From Acanthochromis polyacanthus (lineage: Eukaryota > Chordata > Actinopteri > Pomacentridae), in the NCBI RefSeq assembly GCF_021347895.1, contig NC_067122.1, forward strand, positions 9,599,983 through 9,663,982: 64,000 bases of DNA. Direction: 5' to 3'. Below are positions 12,056 through 21,755 of this stretch, piece by piece. The notes beneath the pieces were generated by a model that did no database searches, was not told where the DNA came from, and saw only the letters and a list, made by a program, of their open reading frames with translations. The stretch's first letter is position 1. Every line of letters starts with the position of its first letter. The position numbers were made by a program, and so were the translations under genes.

Positions 12056-14890
12056 ATTCTTTTTATTTTATGTGATTTGCCAGACATGGATTCTCTTTTT
12101 TTGTCTTTTGTTGTTTTTAAGCTACGTTCCTACCAATATGGCTAATGTGAGGTTTTTTCCACAATGCTCTGTTTAAGTAATTAACGGAAACCTGTGCATG
12201 TAGTGACAAGTATTTACAAGTGGTGATGTATCTATAACATGCAGTCAACTATTACTTCCACTAAATTTAATGTTTATTGGGCATAATGCCTTTTGACTTG
12301 GCTTCCTGTCCAATGAATATTTCATCAACACAAATATTTCATGAACCCATCTCACATAAACAAGGTTACAGTGGATCCAAGTATAGATCACGTCCATGTT
12401 CTCGGTAGGTATAATTCTTTTGAATGTTAAATGCACTCATGGATTAAAATGATATTGGGGTTCTTTTGGGTGTGTTGTTTTTTTAAGAATTGGACAAAGT
12501 TCTGCCTTTTTGTTTTCATCTCGCATGTGTTCAAAAGAACATTTCACAAGTAGGAAAATGTGGCATTAAGTGGGGGTTAACCAGATGCTAATTTGGAAAC
12601 CATTGAAGAGACTCTTTCCAAATGGTGACATATGCATAGTCAGGATGTTCCAAAAACACTTCAAAATCACAAATTACATTAATGATTAAAAATACATCTT
12701 CTGAGCTACAAAGCATAAGGAGACAGCGTTACTTTGAAGTGAGCTGCTTAGAGCCGCTCTGAACTGAAGTGTGTTAATTGTAGCTGAAGAAATTTTAAGC
12801 GTAATTAACCTGAAATGTAGACAGTTGACTTAAAAAGAATCTACTTGGTTTGCATCAGAAGTTACAAAGGCTATATGTTATACGTTTGTGTGTGAACAAT
12901 TGATAGCTTAATTTTTATAACATTACATTTGGGTTGATACAAGCTTTTCCACTGATCATGCTAAGTGTTATTCATCAAAGCACTGAGGAGCTCTGATGAT
13001 GGAAGGCATAATTGTGAAAACAACTCCTTCATATAAAAGTGGTTTCTTTTTCATGCTAAACTTCAAACGGCATTTCAAACCAAACGGGAGCAGAATTTTC
13101 TTTGCACAAAAGTTGTTTCATGCTGTTGTTTTTGACCTCATCTCTGCTGCTCCGGCATCCCCCACATTCTTTACATGTTCTTCTTTTTTTACTTTAAAAT
13201 ATTTTATGATATACAACTCAACAAAGGTTCATCTCTTTGAATGTTCCTCGGCTCCAAATCTGAAATACATGCCTTCAAAGTTCTCATCAGACTCCCTTAG
13301 GGTATACCACCCCCCTTCACCACCAACCTATAATGAAATGCTTTATTAAAGTTCCCCCCTGAGCCATTGTCTATTATTCCTTCACATTGAAATTACAGTG
13401 AACTTAGACGAACCCCCATTTGTTTTGATATATCCATACAAAGAGTTTCAAACCCCACCAAATCCCTGCTGGAAAATCTTCTAATACAAACTCAGCTACG
13501 CCAAATACATAACATTCAAATCTTTCATTCTCTTAAAAGTGCTCTGATGCTCCCTAGTGGTACAAAGTGCATAGTTCACAAAGTCATCGAGGTGACTGTT
13601 GATCTACATAATGGACAGTAGTCCACTTGTCATAACAGCAGCTGTCACTATACTTTCATAGGGGTCAGAATACACTCTTTGAGCTACAAGTTAAAGTAAT
13701 CCAGTCAAATTCTAGTGATTAGTGAACCGGATGTTGAAGACCAAAATCACTTCTGGATTCTGCGGCTTCAATTAAATAGACATCAAATGGAATAGTTAAA
13801 CCTGTAACATTATAATGAGCCGCGGCACTGCTGCAGTGTCACATCATGACCACAGTAGGCACTGCCAAGGCAACAGTGCGGCGTATCACTACGCAACGCA
13901 AGTAGTCCGACTTCAAAGGCTCATATAAAAGAGATGGCACGACTTTGCAAGAACATCAAAGACCCAAAAGCATTGTGCAATAACCACATCAGAGTGATAG
14001 AAAAAAAAATCAAGCATGTTTCATAATTCAGTTGGGCCCTTTTTTTTTTTCTTTTTAGATGAAGGTAGCCATATGCCAAACATGAAATGATTTTATAATC
14101 TACATGTTCTCACCTAGAAACACCACATCACAGCATTGGAAAAGAAACTATAGATCATATAACCCTTCAGTTTAACACCACACAGCTTGGATGTATTCAT
14201 CAAAATGGCTGTTATTGTAATGAAACACAATCTAGTATTATAGATTATACATCCGAGCGGATTGGAGAATACTTAGGATGCAAGTTTACACTATTTTTAT
14301 AAACTTTTTAAACGCTGCTCCACCCAAATGCGACTAAGGTTGTCTGACATGCAGAGCAAGGGAGGCTGCAGTAATTTGAAGGGAAGCTGGATTTACCACA
14401 ACCACTAAGGTGCTGTTAGAAATGTGCAATCAAGTGCATCAACCAAGCTTGTTAGATAATTATGAACACATGAAATAGTCAGCAGATTGAGCACTCTAAT
14501 TAGGCTGTAATAAATAAAATATATATCTACTTATATGCTGCAATATATAAATAAAACGCATATTTGATCACTGCTCCCAGGTGGCACAATTTTAAGTCCT
14601 AAATTTACATTCCCCTCCTCAAATATGATGTATGCTATTTTGCAAAACTCATCTCTGTTTCTGATGTAACTCTCTATGACTTTTTTTTTTTTTTTTTACC
14701 AGATTTATTTTTTGTTCAGCCAAGCACAGAAGCACACAGCATGATTTGATGACAACTTGTGGACCTGTAGGGATCACATTAATTTCATGAGTGTCATAGA
14801 AACCAAATATCAAATTATTTTAACTGTTTCTTTGCAGAATTTTAGAAAATACATGCAGCATGCAAGTTTTTTGGTTAAATTCTGACCATT
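12056..14890. other. Intergenic sequence, nothing recognised
   Basis: AT-rich sequence downstream of tenm3 with short homopolymer runs. I see no exon, RNA gene or clear transposon ends. A 117-codon open frame near 13 kb is low-complexity chance sequence. Confidence 0.5.
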
Positions 14891-14929
14891 GGCGGATTCC
14901 CTGTGATCTGATTGGCCATCCCGTGTGCC

Positions 14930-15275
14930 GTGTGCCCCCCCAGATTCACATGAAATTTTGAGGGGATGTAGACTATGGTAAGAGGAAGAGCTGATTTAAT
15001 TTTGGTGGCAATCCGGAAAGGATCCTGGATTCTGGATCACTGAATTTTTTAGTATGTGGTTTAGTATGTGGTCCAAAATAGGACAAAAACATCATAGGTT
15101 AGTATGTCGTCCAACAAATTGAACAAGGTGTCCAGATAGCTCAGCTGGTTAAAAAAGTGATTCAGAAAAAGAACTGTGTCAGAGACGCAGGTTCAATTCC
15201 AGCTTGTGATCCTTTACTGCATGGGTTTCCTGTTCTCCTCTCTATCCTTGGCGGAGGTCTGCACTCTCTGAGTGC
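14930..15275 (+). repeat. Composite repeat: retroelement tail pieces with tRNA-like and minisatellite insert
   Basis: The left part contains the phrase GGCAATCCGGAAAGGATCC and its variants. The right part (from about 15235) contains CCTTGGCGGAGGTCTGCACT. Both are wording I recognise from abundant fish retroelement 3' ends (RTE/SINE type). Between them sit degenerate units of the minisatellite found further right (about 15040-15118) and a tRNA-like stretch. The family assignment is from memory and approximate. Confidence 0.45.
15130..15213 (+). repeat. tRNA-like sequence (SINE head or tRNA pseudogene)
   Basis: An A-box-like TAGCTCAGCTGG lies near 15137 and a B-box-like GGTTCAATTCC near 15190, at tRNA spacing. 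The anticodon arm is not convincing and the acceptor stem does not pair well. I treat this as a tRNA-derived repeat rather than a working gene. Confidence 0.4.
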
Positions 15276-16249
15276 TTTTCTAGTTTGATCTTTTGATCGC
15301 ATTTCGTTTGGATTTGAAGGAGCTTTGAAGACGTTTCCTGATGCCGGAGGAGAAGACGAGCAGCTTTGTACCTTAGCGGTAAGAAGACTATGGCCGTTTC
15401 TCAGTACCGTAACTGTCCGTATCTGCGTTCTCACGTACTCGTGAAACGTCATCATCGAGACTGCATCGATTTTATTAGGGAAAGTCAGTCACACAGAGAA
15501 ACACTAGACCTCACACTGAAACGGAGCTACAGCTCTGTGTCTTGGACAGGATTTATTTTCAAAGCTACATGTGTGACTGTTATAATCCCTGCCGGACCAG
15601 ACCTTATTAGCACTTCCGCTAGGTTGGCTAACTTCCGGTCAGTCCATGGATGCTGTTATCAGTAATGTAGCCAGAATATGGATTAATTTTTCATTTGGGC
15701 TTGACAAAGAGTAGAACAAAAATATTCAGAGCAGGTGGAGCAGCTAGCTAATGCTTATTACAGTTGGATTTACATTTTCAAAGTCACATTTTTGAAATCA
15801 TGTAATTTTTTCGTAAAACAAATCACGGCTTTTGTTTTGTCAGAGAACCTTGGAAACGTTGTTTATCCGACATTTCGCTATCAGAATCATCTCCAACATT
15901 TGCATCTGACAGCATCAAGTCAACCAGAAAGAAAAGAATAAAGAAAATTACTTCTTTCTGATCACATCTGTTCAGCTGCTCACATTCTTCACCTTTATAG
16001 TCCACTTTTAAAAGTCCAGCAGACAGGTGTTCTGCTTTGGAGTGTAACAATGTCGTTGGTGATGTGGAGATTGAAGTTTCATTCATGCTTTAGGGCACTC
16101 GGGTCGCACTTGATGTTTGAAATACTGACCGACAGCTCAGATTTAACTTTTCAAGAATAACATAGTTCATAGTATAACATGTCGGGAAAAAAAAAAACAA
16201 CCCATAGATTATTTTGTATTTCAATATGCACAAAATGATAGGATGTTCC

Positions 16250-16750
16250 CTAAAATTGTCATGTATGATATGTGGTTCAAAAAATGTCATAGTGCAGTAT
16301 ATTGTGAAAATAGTATGTCATTCAATAAAACACCAGAGTGCAATAGATCGTCTAAAAAGTGCCATAGAATAATATTTCATTGCACAAGTAAAAGTATAGT
16401 AATTTTTAAATAGCATGTAGTTTTTATAGCATCTCACTCTAAAAATGTCATAGTATAACATGTCGTCCAAAAAACGTCATAGTATAGCATGTCGCTCTAA
16501 AAACGTCATAGTATAGCGTGTCGCTCTAAAAACATCATAGGATAGCATGTCGCTCTAAAAACATCATAGTATAACATGCTGTCCAGAAAATATCATAGTA
16601 TAGCATGTCATCCACAAAAAGTCATACTATAGCATGTCGTCCAATAAATGTCATAGTATAGAATGTTGACCAAAAAACGTCATAGTATAGAATGTTGACC
16701 AAAAAACGTCATAGGATAGCATGTCGTCCAAAAAACTTCATATTATAGTA
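16250..16750 (+). repeat. 29-bp minisatellite, block A
   Basis: Tandem units of about 28-30 bp share the core TAGTATAGCATGTCG, then CTCTAAAAA or TCCAAAAAA, then CGTCA. The first ~180 bp is degenerate; clear copies run from about 16430. The block ends exactly at a Tc1-like insertion. An outlying degenerate copy lies near 15085-15118. Confidence 0.9.
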
Positions 16751-17426
16751 TACTGACAGTCAATAGAAACTTTGAGGTAGAAATGTACGCAGAATTCTAC
16801 TTGTAGGGGGGTTGTAATTATTCATTGTGGATTTACTGATGATCTAGTGCTCTGGTAGTTGAGATAATGATGAGTTGTCATTTTGTCATGATTCATTGCA
16901 CATGGGTTGGTCACTTTGCAAAAGTGAACCAAATACACACCAAGCAATACTCAGTGAGTATCTGCACAATTTGAGAATGGGTTTTGAAGGCCTATATAAA
17001 GGCCCAAAAAAGGCCACCATTGTTAGTCCAGTGAACAGCATCATGCCGCGTCTATCACATGAACGACGTCTCCGGGCACTGGGTATGGTGGAGGCCGGTT
17101 TGAGCTCCAGTGATGTAGCCAGGCGTATGGGCTGTTCCCAACCCACAATCAGAAGCCTGGTCCAAAGCATGCGCCGACAGATTGCTGCCTGCATGGAAGC
17201 AAATGGAGGCCATACTCGGTATTGACTGTTGTGACTTTGTGTTTGGCAGGTGCCGTTTTCTTTTGTGAAATTCTTTATTTTGAAATCATTCTTGAAACTT
17301 TAGATTTCTGTTTCTGTATGCCAATATGCTAAACAAATGATTCATATGAAGAAAATCCAGTTTCGGGCTTCAAAATGAAAATTATGTTGAAAAATATGAT
17401 CTCAAAGTTTTTAATGACTGTCAGTG
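16751..17426 (+). mobile_element. Internally deleted Tc1-like transposon inserted in the minisatellite
   Basis: The 676-bp element has ~27-bp inverted ends. The left end starts TACTGACAGTC and continues to ACTTTGAG; the right end is its reverse complement with few mismatches. It is flanked by TA on both sides (16749-16750 and 17427-17428), the Tc1/mariner target. Removing the element and one TA restores a normal array unit (ATTATAG-TA-TGTCGACC). It carries one short open frame derived from a transposase. A copy of its first 100 bp recurs at 18781. Confidence 0.85.
17043..17225 (+). pseudogene. Truncated Tc1-like transposase (DNA-binding N-terminus fused to extreme C-terminus)
   Basis: The 60-codon frame reads MPRLSHERRLRALGMVEAG, then a helix-turn-helix (SSDVARRMGCSQPTIRSLV), then a tail MRRQIAACMEANGGHTRY. 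The first part matches the N-terminal HTH of Tc1-like transposases. The last ~20 residues match the very C-terminal end of the same family. The whole catalytic DDE/D core of a normal ~340-aa enzyme is missing. The junction is in frame and stop-free, so a small DNA-binding product is possible, but no catalysis is. An in-frame reading also exists upstream of this Met. It lies within the 676-bp element. Confidence 0.7.
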
Positions 17427-17428
17427 TA

Positions 17429-17912
17429 TGTCGACCTAAAAACATCATAGTACAGCATATGGCTCTAAAAATGTCATAGTATAGCATTTCACTCTAAAAA
17501 CGTTATAATAAGGCATGTCGCTCTGAAAACGTCATAGTATAGCATGTCATCCAAAAAAACGTCATAGTATAGCATGTCATCCAAAAAAGTCATACTATAG
17601 CATGTCATCCAAAAAACGTCATAGTATAGCATGTCCTCCAAAAAATGTCATAGTATAGCATGTCGCGCTAAAAAACGTCATAGGATAGCATGTCGCTCTA
17701 AAAACGTCATATTATGGCATGTCGTCCCAAAAAACGTCATAGTATAGCATGTCCTCCAAAAAATCTCATAGTATAGCATGTCGCCCTAAAAAACGTCATA
17801 GGATAGCACGTCGCTCTAAAAACGTCATATTATGGCATGTCGTCCAAAAAACGTCATGGTATAGCATGTTGCTCTAAAAACGTCATAGTATAGCATGTGG
17901 CTCTAAAAACAA
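17429..17912 (+). repeat. 29-bp minisatellite, block B
   Basis: The same repeat in the same orientation as block A, resuming directly after the Tc1-like element. It ends at a unit GTGGCTCTAAAAAC, where unrelated sequence with coding-like character begins. Confidence 0.9.
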
Positions 17913-17974
17913 GAAATATTACGATACATTCAGAAGTGCACATGTGCCCAACTAAAGCCTACAGTTAACTAAAG

Positions 17975-18366
17975 TTAAAAACAAAAGGCTACTGGTAAAA
18001 CCATCACAGGGCAGCGGGCTGATGTTGGCTGTTCCATGACTATGCTGAAAGTGAAGAGCTTTGCTGTGTCTCCTTTGGACCCATTTTCCAAGTCAGAAGT
18101 CTCCTCCTCCTCTTCAGACTGACCATTCTCTGGCTCTGGATTGACCTGGTGGTCCATGGCCTCTTCTTCACCATCATATAGCCCATTAGTTTCATTGCAG
18201 ATCCCTGAGTGGTTGCTGCCATTACTGGAGCTGGCACTGCAAGAGGTCCCATCTGACAGGGGGCTCCCACAGCCACACAGACTGGCATTGAAACTAGATG
18301 ATGTGGAACATTCAGGAGCCTGACTGCAACTGGCAAAGGTGGCTGAGGCTGAGGCAAACGCCCTGC
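17975..18366 (-). pseudogene. Unrecognised coding-like fragment captured in the minisatellite
   Basis: On the minus strand about 130 codons stay open from the array boundary (18366) to TAA at 17975. The product has a Ser/Ala/Cys-rich first half (ASASATFASCSQ, SDGTSCSASSSNGSN). A strongly acidic segment follows (DGEEEAMDHQ, NGQSEEEEETSDLENGSKG), then a short hydrophobic end. The composition looks like real protein sequence rather than a random frame, but I cannot name the family. It has no visible start of its own: the frame enters from inverted repeat sequence. It may be an exon or retrocopy fragment trapped when the array was rearranged, or chance. No neighbour explains it. Confidence 0.35.
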
Positions 18367-18530
18367 TTTTTTGGATGACATGCTACAGTATGACGTTTTT
18401 TGGACGACATGCCATAATATGATGTTTTTTGAGTGACATGCTATCGTATGACATTTTTAGGGTGTTTTTAGAGTGACATGCTATAATATGACATCTTTAG
18501 AGCGACATGCTATACTATGAAGTTTTTAAA
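18367..18530 (-). repeat. Inverted block of the 29-bp minisatellite
   Basis: The same units as the surrounding array but reverse-complemented (for example GACGACATGCCATAATATGA and GAGCGACATGCTATACTATG). It meets forward units head-to-head at about 18530, where ...ATGAAGTTTTT adjoins AAAAACGTCATG..., forming a near-perfect hairpin. Confidence 0.85.
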
Positions 18531-18780
18531 AAACGTCATGGTATAGCATGTCGCTCTAAAAACGTCATATTATAGCATGTCATCCAAAAAACGTCATAGT
18601 ATAGCATGTCACACTAAAAACGTCAGATTATAGCATGTCGCTCTAAAAACATCATAGGATAGCATGTCGCTCTAAAAACATCATATTATGGCATATCGTC
18701 CGAAAAACGTCATACTATAGCATGTCAGCCTAAAAACATCATATTATAGCATGTCGCCCTGAAAACATCATATTATAGTA
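18531..18780 (+). repeat. 29-bp minisatellite, block C
   Basis: Forward units between the hairpin centre and the partial Tc1-like copy. The last unit ends ATTATAGTA exactly as block A does before the full element, showing that this junction was copied. Confidence 0.9.
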
Positions 18781-18880
18781 TACTGACAGTCAATAGAAAC
18801 TTTGAGGTAGAAATGTACGCAGAATTCTACTTGTACAGGGGTTGTAATTATTCATTGTGGATTTACTGATGATCTCGTGC
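18781..18880 (+). mobile_element. Duplicated left end (100 bp) of the Tc1-like element
   Basis: Nearly identical to 16751-16850, with only a few substitutions (for example GTACAGGGG for GTAGGGGGG). It stops abruptly after GATCTCGTGC and returns to array sequence. There is no right inverted end or second TA. It is best explained by duplication of array plus transposon left end, not by a separate transposition. Confidence 0.85.
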
Positions 18881-20888
18881 ATGTCGCTCTAAAAACATCA
18901 TAGTAAAGCATGTCCCTCTAAAAACATCATATTATGGCATGTCGTCCAAAAAACATCATAGTATAGCATGTCGCCCTAAAAACGTCATAGGTTAGCATGT
19001 CGCCCTAAAAACATCATATTAGAGCATGTCGTCCAAAAACGTCATATTGGAGCATGTCGTCCAAAAAACGTAATAGGACAGCATGTCGTGCTAAAAACGT
19101 CATGTTGTCCTAAAAACATCATACTATAGCATGTCGTCCAAAAAACGTCATACTATAGCATGTCGCTCTAAAAACGTCATAGTATAGCATGTCGCTCTAA
19201 AAACGTCATAGTAAAGCATGTCCCTCTAAAAACATCATATTATGGCATGTCGTCCAAAAAACATCATAGTATAGCATGTCGTCCAAAAAACGTCATAGGT
19301 TAGTATGTCGCTCTAAAAACGTCATAGTATAGCATTTTGCCCTAAAAACGTCATATTAGAGTATGTCAACCTAAAAACGTCATAGTATAACATTTTACCC
19401 TAAAAACATCATATCAGAGTATGCCGTCCAAAAAACGTCATAGTATGGTATGTCGCTCTAAAAAGGTCATAGTATAGCATTTTGCCCTAAAAACATCATA
19501 TTATAGCATGTCGCCCTAAAAACGTCATAGGTTAGCATGTCCCCTAAAAACGTCATATTAGAGCATGTCGTCCAAAAAACGTCATAGTATAGCATGTCGC
19601 TCTAAAAACGTCATAGTATTGCATGTCCCTCTAAAAACATCATATTATGGCATGTTGTCCAAAAAACATCATAGTATAGCATGTCAGCCAAAAAAGGTCA
19701 TAGTATGGTATGTCGCTCTAAAAACATCATAGTATAGCATTTTGCCCTAAAAACATCATATTAGAGCATGTCGTCCATAAAACTTCATAGTATGGTATGT
19801 CGCTCTAAAAACGTCATAGTATAGCATTTTGCCCTAAAAACATCATATTGGAGCATGTCGTCCAAAAAACGTCAAAGTATAGCATGTCTCTCTAAAAATG
19901 TCATATTATAGCATGTCGCTCTAAAAATGTCATATTATAGCCGTCCAAAAAACATCATAATATAGCATGTCGCCCTAAAAACGTCATAGGTTAGCATGTC
20001 CCCTAAAAACGTCATATTAGAGCATGTCGTCCAAAAAACGTCATAGTATAGCATGTCGCCCTAAAAACGTCATAGGATAGCATGTTGCGCTAAAAACGTC
20101 ATATTAGAGCATGTCTTTCAAAAAACGTCATACTATAGCATGTCGTTCAAAAAACGTCATAGTATAGTATGTCACTCTAAAAACGTCATAGTATAGCATT
20201 TTGCCCTAAAAACGTCATATTTGAGCATGTCATCCAAAAAACGTCATATTATAGCATGTCGACCTAAAAACATTATTGTACAGCATGTCTCTCTAAAAAC
20301 GTCATATTATAGCATGTCCCTCTAAAAACGTCATAGTAAAGCATGTCCCTCTAAAAACATCATATTATGGCATGTCGTCCAAAAAACATCATAGTATAGC
20401 ATGTCGCCCTAAAAATGTCATAGGTTAGCATGTCGCCCTAAAAACGTCATATTAGAGCATATCGTCCAAAAAACGTCATAGTATAGCATGTCGCCCTAAA
20501 AACGTCATAGGTTAGCATGACGCCCTATAAACGTCATAGGATAGCATGTCGTCCAAAAAACTTCATATTATAGCATGTCGCTCCAAAAAACGTCATAGGA
20601 TAGCATGTCGAGCAAAAAACGTGATATTATAGCATGTCGCTCTAAAAACATCATATTATGGCATGTCGTCCAAAAAAGTCAAACTATAGTATGTTGCTGT
20701 AAAAACGTCATAGTATAGCATGTCACCTTAAAAAGTCATATTATAGCATGTCACTCTAAAAATGTCATATTATAGCATGTCGCTCTAAAAACGTCATAGG
20801 ATAGCATCTCGCCCTAAAAACGTCATAGGATAGCATGTCGTCCAAAAAAACGTCATAGGACAGCATGTCGCGCTGAAAACGTCATATT
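18881..20888 (+). repeat. 29-bp minisatellite, block D (largest)
   Basis: About 2 kb of tandem units, roughly seventy by length. Two recurring unit ends are seen, CTCTAAAAA or CCCTAAAAA and GTCCAAAAAA. Frequent CG-to-CA or TG changes occur at the two CpG sites per unit. It ends at a G-rich segment. Confidence 0.9.
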
Positions 20889-21010
20889 CGGGGGAGGTGG
20901 GGGAGTAGCGGGGGGCAGTGGGTTGTCAAGGGGGGAAGGCCGTCACCCACCTCCCCGCCTACTCTCCACCCTGACTCCACCCTGACTCCGCCTTGACTCC
21001 ACCCATGTGG
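20889..21010. repeat. G/C-rich simple segment with short tandem repeats
   Basis: A G-rich run (GGGGGAGGTGGGGGAG) is followed by C-rich repeats of CCCTGACTCCA (three imperfect copies, 20968-21003). It stands out from the AT-rich surroundings and borders the end of the minisatellite. Confidence 0.6.
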
Positions 21011-21064
21011 TCACTTGGAAACTACGATGACAAAGGGAGGACAAAATTATATATTTTTTGTCTA

Positions 21065-21132
21065 ATCTGTAGCTCAGTAAGTTAAGGGTTAGCCTATGGC
21101 GCTTCAGGTCGCTGGTTCAAGACCTGGACCTC
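21065..21132 (+). repeat. tRNA-like sequence, forward
   Basis: TGTAGCTCAGTAAGTTAAGG (A-box-like) and GCTGGTTCAAGACC (B-box-like) at tRNA spacing. The stems are imperfect, so it is probably a tRNA-derived repeat or pseudogene. Confidence 0.4.
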
Positions 21133-21174
21133 TTTAAGTTTTCTGAAAAACTTAGACGAAAACAAAAAGAAAGA

Positions 21175-21256
21175 TGCCAGTGATGGGACTCAATCCTACA
21201 ACCTTCCACTTAATAGGCTCCCCTCTTATCCTCCTGAGCTACTCACTCAGATACTG
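21175..21256 (-). repeat. tRNA-like sequence, reverse
   Basis: The reverse complement contains GAGTAGCTCAGGAGGATAAG (A-box-like) and GGATTGAGTCCCA (B-box-like). It faces the forward tRNA-like piece 40 bp away. Probably a tRNA-derived repeat. Confidence 0.4.
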
Positions 21257-21449
21257 ATTATTCTTTTTTTTTGCGCATTTATCATCGATTTTTTTGTGGT
21301 TTTTCAAGTTTTTTTTTTAACTTGAGTCTCGTCTCGACCGTTTTTCCTCAGGAGGTTGGACTTCAGCCTTTGTGCTGGAGGGTTGAACCCTCAGTTCCAA
21401 GACTTTCCAAAGCCTCCACACCTCCCGAGTCCTCAGGACCTGAGCTTTC

Positions 21450-21755
21450 ATACAGTCTGAGGGTTGACAGTAGAGTCCCACAGTAGAACCCTGTTAGTTT
21501 GAACCTTTTGACAGTCTGAGGACTGAAATTTTCTAAGTTCTTGAGTAGTTCACTGTTTGTTTGAACCTTTATAGTCTGAGGACTGAAATTTTCTAAGTCC
21601 TTGAGTAGTTCACTGTTTGAACCTTTAGACAGTCTGAGGACTGAAATTTTCTAAGTCCCACAGTGGATCTCTGTTAGATTTAACTTTTCGACAGTCTGAG
21701 GACTGAAGATTTAGAAGTTTCTCAGTACTTTCTCTGTTACTTTGAACTTTGTGGT
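21450..21755 (+). repeat. Tandem repeat, period about 57-62 bp, five copies
   Basis: Copies of CAGTCTGAGGACTGAAATTT, or variants of it, begin near 21453, 21512, 21573, 21630 and 21692. Each is followed by a TTGAGTAGTTCACTGTTTG-like stretch and TTTGAACCTTT. The end copies have diverged more than the middle ones. Confidence 0.8.

Noticed and set aside
15130..15213. A functional tRNA gene
   Set aside because: A- and B-box-like text is present, but the acceptor and anticodon stems do not pair, and the surroundings are repeats.
16250..20888. Regular ~29-bp repeats resembling a CRISPR array
   Set aside because: Units are directly contiguous without unique spacers, they vary among themselves, there are no cas genes and the context is a vertebrate genome.
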